Source of the DNA: Russula earlei
Taxonomy: Eukaryota; Basidiomycota; Agaricomycetes; Russulales; Russulaceae
Reading direction: 5' to 3'
Assembly: GCA_025769875.1 (NCBI GenBank)
Contig: JAGFNK010001166.1
Span: 1 to 13,937 of the forward strand
Length of the DNA stretch: 13,937 nucleotides
Shown here: positions 6,481 to 13,589 of the stretch, piece after piece
Numbering within the stretch: the first letter of the stretch is position 1
How the letters are laid out: every line of letters begins with the position of its first letter
Position numbers and translations under genes: made by a program
The notes under the pieces: generated by a model
Seen by the model: only the letters and a program-made list of their open reading frames with translations
What the model was told of the DNA's origin: nothing
Database searches by the model: none

Positions 6481-8276
6481 CAACAAGGGGAAGGAAGACA
6501 CCAACTACAGCTACTTGATTGGGTACAGAGCCACCAACTGGAGAAGCAACATAAACTGTGGTTGAAGAATGAAGCCTTGGTGGTTACAGGCAATGAAGGG
6601 ACCCACAGGATGTTACTGGAACAGTATCATGACAGTCTCACAGCAGGACACCCTGGGAAAGTGAAGACATTACTGGGAATAATGTGATACTACTGGTGGC
6701 CCACCATGAGGTGTTTTGTTGAGTGATATGTGGAAGGATGTGCCATTTGTCAAGCTAACAAATCCAACACTCATCCAAGTTGACCTCCCCTGTATCCCAT
6801 ACCACCAGAAGAAGGGGCTACTCCCTTCTTGGCTGTCAGCATGGACTTTAGTGCAATCATGGTTGGTGACAGTTAGTATACTGTCATATTCTTTTGACCT
6901 TGACAATTTGACCACAAAGGCATCATCTTGCTTCCTTGCAAGGAAGAAATGGACACAGAAGTGCTAGCACAGCTCTACAAGGACATGATATTTGTTGAAC
7001 CGGAACCTGAACGGATCAAAGAAGGTGAAGACCTTCATACAAGGTTCAAGATCCGCTCATAGATGTTACGTGTTAGACAAAACTTTAGTATATGTGCTTA
7101 TGGCAATAGGGTTACGCATACTATGCTATCTATCGCAAGATGCAGCCTTATGCTGCGTCTAGAATGTTTCCACATCACGTGTCACTGAATGCGCGATATA
7201 GTGGACACCTGTAGTCACCTCTTTTGGACTTAGGAACAGCCCTGCATCATAGAGGTATAAATACCATACATGTAGACGAGTATACACATCGCTCTACACC
7301 CCAATATCACTTGAGCATTAGCACAACCTCTAAGGTGGGTTGCTTGGCCTGTTAGCTGCGCTCTATGCTGTGCCACAATATTCCCCTTTGTGGGAGTACC
7401 AAGCAAGATCATATCTGATTGCAACAAACTAATAAGTTCCAAGTTCATTAGGGAACTTTGTGACCAGCTGCATATCAAACAGAATATCAGCACTGCCTAT
7501 CATCCTCAGACTGATGGACAATCAGAAAGGACAAATCAGACAATGGAAACATTGCTCAGGATCTTCTGCAACCACCAACAAGATGATTGGGTGGACTGGC
7601 TGCCTCTGGTGCAATACATGATAAACTCTAACATTTCAGAGACAACAAAGCAGTCCTCCTTCTTCTTATGGATGGGTTCTACACCCAGAGCACACCAGCC
7701 AACTTGGGGAAGCAAGATACCAAGAATAGACAATTGGAAAGTCCAAATCCAGGAAGCAAGATCACAGGCACAAGAAGCAATGAAGATTGCTTCCCCAATG
7801 TGGAAGCGAAGAAGTAGTTTCCAACCTTATCAGAAAGGAGAAAGGGTATGGCTTGACAGCACCAACCTAAAAACAACACATCCTACAGTGAAAACCCAAC
7901 ATGATATGGGCCTTTTGAAATCACAGAAGTGATTAGCCCTGTGACATACAGATTGCATCTCCCTAGCCACTGGAGGATCCATAACATGTTTCACATGTCC
8001 CTATTGACCCCTTACAAGGAAACCAAGGAACATGGGGCCAATTACACCAATCCAGAAGCAGAAATGGTGGAAGGAGAAGAGGAATACAAAGTAGCAATGA
8101 TTTTAGGTTCAAGATGAACTGGAAGGAGGAAACAAATAGAGTATCAAGTCCAGTGGGAAGGGTACTCTGAAGTCCATGACTCTTGGGAGCCAGTTGAGAA
8201 CATCAAAGCAACTAGACTGATAGAGGAATACCACAGAAAGAACCCTGCTGCCATACAGGTTATAAAAGTCCAGTGA
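6481..8276 (+). pseudogene. Gypsy-1 pol C-terminus: integrase and chromodomain
   Basis: This end of pol inserts the element DNA, and the chromodomain targets it to chromatin. From 6481 the frame gives the H2C2 zinc-binding domain (YHDSLTAGHPG, later CAICQANK). The catalytic residues follow: Asp in SMDF at 6844, Asp in IISD at 7417 and Glu in GQSERTNQ at 7525, the last two 35 residues apart. A GPFEITEV...FHMSLLTPY stretch (GPY/F module) comes next. A chromodomain at about 8085-8250 has YQVQWEGY and SWEPVENI. Solo LTR-D interrupts the core at 6993-7377; removing it with one ATATT copy leaves the frame intact. In-frame stops lie at 6685, 6724, 6781, 6874, 6895, 6901, 7902 and 8115, and a frameshift near 7895. 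Several stops are TGA where the family has Arg. The terminal TGA at 8274 is in frame with ORF3. Confidence 0.9.
6993..7377 (+). mobile_element. Solo LTR-D (385 bp) in Gypsy-1 integrase
   Basis: It begins TGTTGAACC and ends GTGCCACA, with a perfect 5-bp duplication ATATT at 6988-6992 and 7378-7382. A TATAA box at 7256 suggests plus orientation. A hairpin with a CTTAT loop, GATGCAGC (7139-7146) against GCTGCGTC (7152-7159, one G-T pair), lies about 117 bp upstream of the TATA box, not downstream as in the other LTRs. Near the left end are overlapping inverted pairs (6995-7055). It has no coding capacity. Confidence 0.88.
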
Positions 8277-8710
8277 AGGATGCCCTCTGTTTCCTCACCC
8301 CTGCATCATCACTCACACATGTCTCAAACAACCACTAATGAAATCATCCCCCAATCTGACCTCTCTGGAGTAGAGGGGTCACATGAAATCATCACTCCTG
8401 ATGCTTCCCTCCTTGCCTTCTTCCAAGGAATGGATGAACATGTTGAGATCAGCACTGGCCTGAGCCCCAGGTGCATTGTGATGCAATCACAACTCTGATG
8501 TGTTGATGCGTTGGATCACCTGGACTGGGCATTACTGGCTTCAGCTCATATGCTGCAGCATGCATTAGAAACACTGATTAGATGATTTTGGACAATCAGT
8601 AGCTAGTTACCACTGATCCTCAGACATACTTAGTGATCCATAATGGTAGTTAGCTGCACTGCACTTGGTGGTGGTCTGAGGTACTTAAGAATGCCACAAA
8701 GCATGTAGAT

Positions 8711-8742
8711 CACTTCAGTTTTGTATCAACTAAACTGAAGTG
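8711..8742 (+). repeat. LTR-C hairpin, copy 1
   Basis: CACTTCAGTTT (8711-8721) pairs perfectly with AAACTGAAGTG (8732-8742), an 11-bp stem with loop TGTATCAACT. It starts 29 nt after the TACTTAAG box. Confidence 0.85.
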
Positions 8743-8819
8743 AGTACTTAGTCTATGATATCTTATCACTCTGTACTGATAATGCATTGTAGGTATTGTC
8801 TGATAGGTACATATTTAAC

Positions 8820-8845
8820 TTCAGTTTTGTATCAACTAAACTGAA
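8820..8845 (+). repeat. LTR-C hairpin, copy 2
   Basis: TTCAGTTT pairs with AAACTGAA around the same TGTATCAACT loop. The 27-base shared core starts at 8819 against 8713 for copy 1, a spacing of 106 bp. Confidence 0.85.
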
Positions 8846-9970
8846 CTATTGTCTGATAGATCTGCCTGCGATCTTATCATCTGCTGCTATCTAATCACAT
8901 ACACTGTGCATCTTCAACAGAACACAGCACTGGAGAGGGAGAAGTGGACATGTGCCCCCTTGAATTTGGACCCCTTGCTGACCAAGTTGATGTTCAGCCT
9001 GGGGACTGGGATGTGACGTCCCCTACCAGTACTCTTGACCAGGATGCCCACCCTGGAGAGCCTTGGGTACAATGGGATGCTGACAGACACCCCACAGGAA
9101 TTGACATCCCTGATGGGGAGACTTGGGGCACCAAACTGGCCAGATATGTGGCCTATGGTGTCACCTTGGGAAAACTGAGGGTGAGGGGGAAGAATGGAGA
9201 AGGCCATGGGGACTATGGCGAGATCCTCTGGGCCACCACTTGCTACAACCTCTACAAATATGATCAAGATGAACATGATCTAGACTGCTTCGACACAAAG
9301 AAGCAGTTCGAAGGGCGTTGGAGACAGACCCTCTACCTGCTAGGTGACTATGGGCTGCAGGCAGAGCTCTACCACCTGGACCACCTCTATACCCAACAAG
9401 AAATGTTGGAAGCTAACTATAAGGTGCTTGAGGAAGAGGAGAAGCAACTGCACTACAAGCTAGGTAAATGCCTGGCCAAGAAGCAAGGAGTGAAGAGAGA
9501 CAGGGCCAAAGCCAAAGAGAGGATGGTGGCAACCAAAGTACACTTACGTTGCCAGGAGTTTATCAAAGCAGGCTGCAGCCAGGGAGAAACCCCTCCAGGT
9601 GTATGGGCTGAAGAATTCCTCACTAACTACTGGGCTGGACAGCCTATTCCCCCTCTTCCTGTCTTCATCCCCCAGCTGCCTTTGCCCAGGGGTATGACCC
9701 CTCTACCCCAGAACCAGTACCAGCCAGCCCTGCACCTACAACTGTGCAAGGGTATTCTGAGGAGGAGATTGACATCCTCCAAACCATGTCAACCATGCAC
9801 CTTCGAGGGAGAGTATGTTAGGATTCTTGTGTTCTCATCTGCTTACCTATGATTTGGTGACTCATCTCTGCTTATTCATCTCTGCTTAGTGATTGCTTGG
9901 TGATTTGCTTACTCATTGATCAGTAATTGCTTACTCACGGCTTACTGATAGATGACAGATACTAGGAAAG

Positions 9971-9993
9971 AATGACTCACTGCGTGAGTCATT
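9971..9993. promoter_or_regulatory. U3 palindrome with paired TGACTCA sites
   Basis: AATGACTCAC (9971-9980) pairs with GTGAGTCATT (9984-9993) across a 3-base loop. Each arm contains TGACTCA or its complement TGAGTCA, the consensus for AP-1/Gcn4-type bZIP activators. It lies about 105-125 bp upstream of the LTR-B TATA box, where an enhancer would be expected. Confidence 0.55.
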
Positions 9994-10096
9994 TCTGATA
10001 CTTTCGAATTGTGCTCTACGTTTTTGGATACTACTGGTCCTCAGCTATGTGCACCCAAGTTTTATACGAATCAGATCAGCTGTTGTTGAGATATTG

Positions 10097-10142
10097 TATA
10101 AATACTCTGCTGTACCAAGAAGTCGAGCCTTATGCTCGACTT
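10097..10142 (+). promoter_or_regulatory. LTR-B core promoter: TATA box plus cap-proximal hairpin
   Basis: TATAAA lies at 10097-10102. AAGTCGAGC (10120-10128) pairs perfectly with GCTCGACTT (10134-10142), 9 bp, around loop CTTAT, starting 23 nt after the TATA box. Confidence 0.65.
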
Positions 10143-10270
10143 ACTCTCTTACAAGAAACAATTATCTTGTCAACATTCTAAAACTACAGTCATCGCTCTA
10201 AGTGAAAGAGGCCCCTCTCTTTTCTTACATTTATTCTTCCTGAGATAATATCAAAGGATTTGAAGTCTAG

Positions 10271-10290
10271 TGCTTGAAATAAATCAAGCA
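10271..10290 (+). promoter_or_regulatory. Hairpin with the AATAAA poly(A) hexamer as its loop
   Basis: TGCTTGA (10271-10277) and TCAAGCA (10284-10290) form a perfect 7-bp stem whose six-base loop is exactly AATAAA. This would mark the 3' end of R in the LTR RNA. LTR-A has the same arm sequence TGCTTG/CAAGCA at 11567-11585 with a different loop. Confidence 0.6.
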
Positions 10291-10490
10291 ACTCTTTCAC
10301 TGAGAGTCAGTAACAAGATCAGTCAGATCTTAACAGAGTAGGATCAGAGGCATCACCAAATCCTTCCCCCCAGAGCTCCATCTACTACCACTCCTATAGC
10401 AGCAGTGGAGAAGCATCCACAGTGATGGCTGAGTTCATTCCAGAACCTCAGCAACTGAACATGATAGAAGGGAGGAGGAAGAGGAACCAA

Positions 10491-10532
10491 TGCAAGTACT
10501 GTGGCAAGGTAGGACATTTTAACAAGTATTGT
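10491..10532 (+). other. CCHC zinc-knuckle motif of ORF3
   Basis: CKYCGKVGHFNKYC fits C-x2-C-x4-H-x4-C exactly, the nucleic-acid-binding knuckle typical of retroelement Gag proteins. It is followed by a second Cys/His-rich stretch (CPLPHQYCHD), which is not a full knuckle. Confidence 0.85.
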
Positions 10533-11022
10533 CCACTGCCCCACCAGTATTGCCATGACCGGCTGGCAGCAGACACTGCCTCACATTGCCTGCTGCCTCC
10601 CTATAATCGTTCCTATATACCCATTAGATCATGCCCTTTTCACTGAGGATGGGAACTGGCACACCCAAACAAGAGGAGGAAGTCTGACCAAGACAGGGAG
10701 GACACTGCTAACCCATGCCTCCTGCAGGTAGTGAAAGGAGAAGGGTCCACAACCCTTCAAGAGCTTTTCACTACATCCCCTCTCCACTCCAACACACCTC
10801 CGGTCAGGAGGTTACCCAGGGACTCTGATAGACTCCCACAGATCATGTCTCCTTCAGCTGTGGCTGAGGAGTCAGAGGCAATAGTAGCCTCAGCATTGGC
10901 TGCCTAAGAGGCAGCAGAAGAAGGCCAATACACCTTCACCTTGTTGCCTCCTGCCCTTGATGATGATGGCATTGACCCCACCACTCAATTTTAGAATTGT
11001 TGGTGCATAGGACCACCAATCT

Positions 11023-11032
11023 GAAGGAGGGG
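11023..11032 (+). other. Polypurine tract of Gypsy-1
   Basis: GAAGGAGGGG ends three bases before the TG start of LTR-A. This is the usual place for the plus-strand primer of reverse transcription, and it marks LTR-A as the 3' LTR of the element to its left. Confidence 0.75.
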
Positions 11033-11186
11033 TGATGTTACCAAGTGGTTTGGGGTCCGGAAGATGTCGGAATGCCTGAACTATGGACTGCATTGTTTGC
11101 ATCATGTGTGCATCAGATCTTGACCATTTATATTCCTCGATATTGTGTTCAGAACACATTGATCATATCTTTCTGTTGAAGCAATA

Positions 11187-11213
11187 CAGAAGCAATGAGT
11201 CATATTGCTTCTG
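11187..11213. promoter_or_regulatory. U3 hairpin of LTR-A with a GAGTCA loop
   Basis: A perfect 10-bp stem, CAGAAGCAAT with ATTGCTTCTG. With the adjoining stem T the loop reads TGAGTCA, a bZIP-type site, exposed here in the loop, whereas LTR-B carries it in the stem arms. Confidence 0.55.
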
Positions 11214-11414
11214 TTCCAGATGCTCCTGTACTGCCATGTACGTTGTTTCCCTGATTGGGAAAGTACTTATGACACCAAGATTGCCACTAGGGAAGCACTT
11301 AATGCTTCCAGCACCAAGATCGTTTACACAGAAGCAACTATTGCTTCTATGAGCCACCTTTGCTTCTATAGCACCAACCAGTACTACAGTAGCACAAACC
11401 TTATCCCTGAGGGC

Positions 11415-11459
11415 TATATAAAGCCCCCAGTTCATAGCAGTTGAGCCTTAAGCTCAACT
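11415..11459 (+). promoter_or_regulatory. LTR-A core promoter: TATA box plus cap-proximal hairpin
   Basis: TATATAAA lies at 11415-11422. AGTTGAGC (11439-11446) pairs perfectly with GCTCAACT (11452-11459) around loop CTTAA, starting 24 nt after the TATA box. Confidence 0.65.
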
Positions 11460-12139
11460 TAGTTTGCCAATCCCAAACAGTTGACTCCTACCCCATCCTG
11501 CATAGCCCCTTTTATCTTGTTGCCATACTTTGGAAGGATCTAACACTCCTTCCTCTCCATGAGTACTGCTTGCTTAACTCAAGCATATCTGCATTGATAT
11601 GATGCATTCATAGATGTGAACATTGATCTTATTTAAGGCACTTTAGAGCCTTAACAGTTTGGCCCACAACTCTCCAAGAATGGAAGGAGGAGGCTAGAAG
11701 ACAACACAGACAGTTGATCATGATTAAAGAAAAACTCAAAGGGAAAAGACCCATGCTGCCCTCCTCAGAACACAGGACCCACCACCCTGACCAAATGCAA
11801 GTGGACACCATGTTGCACCATTTTCCTTTTACGTTTACTTCTTACCTCTTGCTATGGACTGCTTGCTTGCGTACGTCCCTTTACTTACTGGTCTTGTGAT
11901 CTCTTACATCTTGTGATCCCTTCTGTGTTATCATGTGATCCATACACGTCCAGGTAACACTGGATTGCTGTTACTTTCCCTTTGTTTGGTTCTCTTCCCA
12001 TTTATATTCACTTCTTAGTTTTGACTGTGCAATGCTGCGCACCTACTGTGCAGCACAGTTACTTGGTTCTGACTCATTTGTGGCCTTATTCCTATGACTC
12101 CTACTTATTATGACTCCTACTATACTAGTAGCACAGTCA

Positions 12140-12161
12140 AAGCGCAGCTATTGCTGCGCTT
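12140..12161 (+). repeat. U3 hairpin of LTR-E
   Basis: AAGCGCAGC pairs with GCTGCGCTT, loop TATT, ending six bases before the TATA run. It differs from LTR-E' by one base pair changed on both sides. Confidence 0.85.
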
Positions 12162-12167
12162 CTCCTG

Positions 12168-12212
12168 TATATATAAGCTCAGTACTTTGTGACCAAAGCC
12201 CTAAGCTTGGTC
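12168..12212 (+). promoter_or_regulatory. LTR-E core promoter: TATA box plus cap-proximal hairpin
   Basis: TATATATAA lies at 12168-12176. GACCAAAGC (12191-12199) pairs with GCTTGGTC (12205-12212), one A bulged, around loop CCTAA, starting 23 nt after the TATA box. Confidence 0.6.
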
Positions 12213-12759
12213 TCTTGTAGAATCCAACCTACTCTTGTCCAACATACTCTCCTGCAACCCACTTCACTCTCACAAACTTAAACCACAACCACCTCTCCAT
12301 TTCATCAACTCTCAACACTCCATCCACCGTCTACTCTTCGCCTTTCCCTTCCTTCCCTAAGAGTCTCTCTTCACTCCCCTGAGAAGAGCTCTCCTCTTTT
12401 AAGACCTACCTTCCTCTACTCTCTCTGCGTTGTTCAAGGTCCCCAACGGACTTGAACGCATATAGCTAGTGGAACCAGCCCTAGTCTATCCCATTACAAA
12501 CTTACCCTAGCTTCTCAACGGACCGAGTTGTACTAGGAAGGGTCTATTGGCCATAACCTGTTTAGCATAAAACACTTCGACCACTGCAGGGATCCTTACT
12601 CATTATACACAGGAACCAGCCCGTTTCTTGAACACCTCTCTATTACCAACTTGTTGTCTGCTTGTGAACTGACATGGCTAGTTACTGTGACACACCACCA
12701 AGTCCAACTTTAAGAAACTCACTGAAGAAGAAAGGAAGCAATTAGCAAAAGAAGGACAC

Positions 12760-12801
12760 TGCTTCCACTGCAAGGAGAAGGGTCACCTCAGTAGGGAATG
12801 C
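12760..12801 (+). other. CCHC zinc-knuckle motif of Gypsy-2 gag
   Basis: CFHCKEKGHLSREC fits C-x2-C-x4-H-x4-C and lies near the gag C-terminus, the normal place in Gypsy elements. Confidence 0.9.
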
Positions 12802-13589
12802 CCTAAGAGCTCAGCCCCAACCACCTCCAAGGCTTGCACCACCAAACCCAATCCAGAACCACCAAAAGCAGAAGAACCATCCACCATGGTGGCTCACATG
12901 AAAGCTCTACCAGCTGAGGAACAAGCTAAGATCTGGGACCTCATTCTCAAGAAGGATTTTCTCTAGGCCAAAGTGCAACAATTGGCACAGAGGCCCAAAC
13001 AGATACCATTGTCAACCATAAAGAAAACTCAATGAAAGTTCCTTTTATGATCACAACCAATGGAAAGACTGGCCAAGCGCTCCTGGATAGTGGGGTGACA
13101 GAAAACTTTATCAGCCAGGGAATAGTAGGGAAATTACAAATCCCACTTCAAACCCTCAGAACCCCCAGACCCATTATCAATATAGATGGCACCAGTAACC
13201 AGGGGGGAGCACTAACCCATTAAGCCCATATGGCCATATGACATGGTCCTACCATCTGACTTCTCACCTTCTATGTTACCAACCTGGGAGAAGACAGAAT
13301 GATCCTCAGATACCCCTTTTTGAAGGCATTGAACCCCCTTGTTAACTGGAGTACAGGCCACCTTGAAAACCATCTGGGAGTCCTTCTCACCCCCATCTCC
13401 CCAGCAACCCTGCCCAAAATCTGAGTAGCACACCTCAGAACAACCACCATTCCCCCAGAATACTCACAACATCAAAAGGTTTTCTCAGAAGAAGCAGCCA
13501 AATGGTGGATTTTGCTCCACCAAAGGCGAAAACACATGGAGCACCTTCATGGTGCGACGTGCTCTGCCTCTGGGTCCAGAAGGGCCTGG

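Larger units (their letters stand above)
8441..8919 (+). mobile_element. Solo LTR-C (479 bp) in ORF3
   Basis: It begins TGTTGAGATC and ends ATCTTCAACA, a good terminal inverted repeat (TGTTGA...TCAACA), with a perfect duplication GAACA at 8436-8440 and 8920-8924. It carries two near-identical hairpins at 8711-8742 and 8820-8845, starting 106 bp apart, and two TATTGTCTGATAG repeats at about 8794 and 8850. A TACTTAAG box at 8682 may serve as the TATA element. Orientation is inferred from that box and is less certain than for the other LTRs. Confidence 0.85.
9816..10335 (+). mobile_element. Solo LTR-B (520 bp) in ORF3
   Basis: It begins TGTTAGGATTC and ends GATCTTAACA, with a perfect duplication GAGTA at 9811-9815 and 10336-10340. 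Features in order: CTGCTTA and TTACTCA repeats (about 9840-9935), a palindrome containing TGACTCA (9971-9993), a TATA box and hairpin (10097-10142), and a hairpin presenting AATAAA (10271-10290). The reversed fragment at 6356-6480 is a relative. It is non-coding. Confidence 0.9.
8280..10994 (+). pseudogene. Gypsy-1 ORF3: coiled-coil and CCHC zinc-knuckle protein 3' of pol
   Basis: ATG 8280 follows the pol TGA by three bases in the same frame. Solo LTR-C (8441-8919) and LTR-B (9816-10335) split the frame; removing each with one duplication copy restores it. A missing base in the C-run at 9669-9673 explains the only frame change. The rebuilt frame is about 568 codons and ends at TAG 10992, with stops at 10644 (TGA) and 10905 (TAA). 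In order: a Ser/His-rich acidic N-terminus; a Trp-rich region (about 9000-9160); a charged helical segment likely to form a coiled coil (about 9388-9537, residues about 209-258); a Pro-rich linker; a CCHC knuckle (10491-10532, CKYCGKVGHFNKYC, residues about 402-415); a basic patch NKRRKSDQDRE; and an acidic tail DDDGIDPTTQF. This resembles a nucleic-acid-binding Gag-like protein but sits after pol. I know no named family for it. Confidence 0.75.
6481..11656 (+). mobile_element. Gypsy-1: 3' half of a Ty3/Gypsy chromovirus with a third ORF
   Basis: In order: integrase zinc-binding domain and core, GPY/F region, chromodomain (pol end at 8276), ORF3 (8280-10994), polypurine tract (11023-11032) and 3' LTR-A (11036-11656). 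The 5' LTR, gag, protease, reverse transcriptase and RNase H are absent; the left edge abuts a reversed LTR fragment. The right edge enters the gag gene of another Gypsy element in mid-protein, so Gypsy-1 inserted there; GTTTG (11657-11661) would be the surviving copy of its target duplication. Three later solo LTRs (D, C, B) lie inside, all in the same apparent orientation. Confidence 0.8.
11036..11656 (+). mobile_element. 3' LTR of Gypsy-1 (LTR-A, 621 bp)
   Basis: It begins TGTTACCAAG and ends GCCTTAACA. The flanking five bases differ (GGTGA against GTTTG), so it is not solo; it follows a polypurine tract and ORF3. U3 carries three hairpins with related arms: 11187-11213 (CAGAAGCAAT / ATTGCTTCTG, loop GAGTCAT), 11291-11309 (GGAAGCA / TGCTTCC, loop CTTAA) and 11330-11348 (AGAAGCAA / TTGCTTCT). 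TATATAAA and the cap-proximal hairpin follow at 11415-11459, then a TGCTTG/CAAGCA hairpin at 11567-11585. Immediately after 11656 the sequence is mid-gag of Gypsy-2. Confidence 0.85.
11811..12692 (+). mobile_element. Solo LTR-E (882 bp) in Gypsy-2 gag
   Basis: It begins TGTTGCACC and ends GTTACTGTGACA, with a perfect duplication CACCA at 11806-11810 and 12693-12697. It is the full-length reference for truncated LTR-E' at 4055-4800. U3 contains TGACTCA (about 12070; TTACTCA in LTR-E'), two GACTCCTACT repeats and the hairpin at 12140-12161. TATA and the cap-proximal hairpin lie at 12168-12212. The downstream half is C- and T-rich and includes CTCTTC/GAAGAG arms (about 12366-12388). It is non-coding. 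Confidence 0.92.
11657..13503 (+). pseudogene. Gypsy-2 gag and protease, interrupted by solo LTR-E
   Basis: Gag, the particle protein, is entered in mid-frame at 11657 (TTLQEWKEEARRQHRQL) because Gypsy-1 inserted there. Removing LTR-E with one CACCA copy joins MQVDT at 11795-11809 to TKSNFKKLTEEERK at 12700 in frame. A CCHC knuckle follows at 12760-12801 (CFHCKEKGHLSREC). A TAG at 12964 and a frame change near 12970-13000 precede the protease frame, which has ALLDSGVTENFI, the retropepsin Asp-Ser-Gly with Val in place of the more common Ala. The same frame, with stops at 13221, 13239, 13257 and 13422, carries TNLGEDRMIL and VFSEEAAK, the conserved linker towards reverse transcriptase. Similarity ends at about 13503; no reverse transcriptase follows. 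Confidence 0.85.

Noticed and set aside
7043..7054. tRNA-like B box (GGTTCAAGATCC) suggesting a SINE
   Set aside because: The spacing within the motif is wrong, no A box lies upstream, and the site is inside LTR-D with clear LTR ends.
8501..8919. LTR-C starting at the TGTTGATGCG at 8501
   Set aside because: That start gives no matching target duplication; starting at 8441 gives a perfect GAACA pair and restores the ORF3 frame.
8914..9276. 120-codon minus-strand frame
   Set aside because: Antisense to ORF3, whose plus-strand frame continues correctly across two LTR insertions.
11036..11656. LTR-A as another solo LTR
   Set aside because: Its flanking bases do not match (GGTGA against GTTTG), and a polypurine tract precedes it, so it is the 3' LTR of Gypsy-1.
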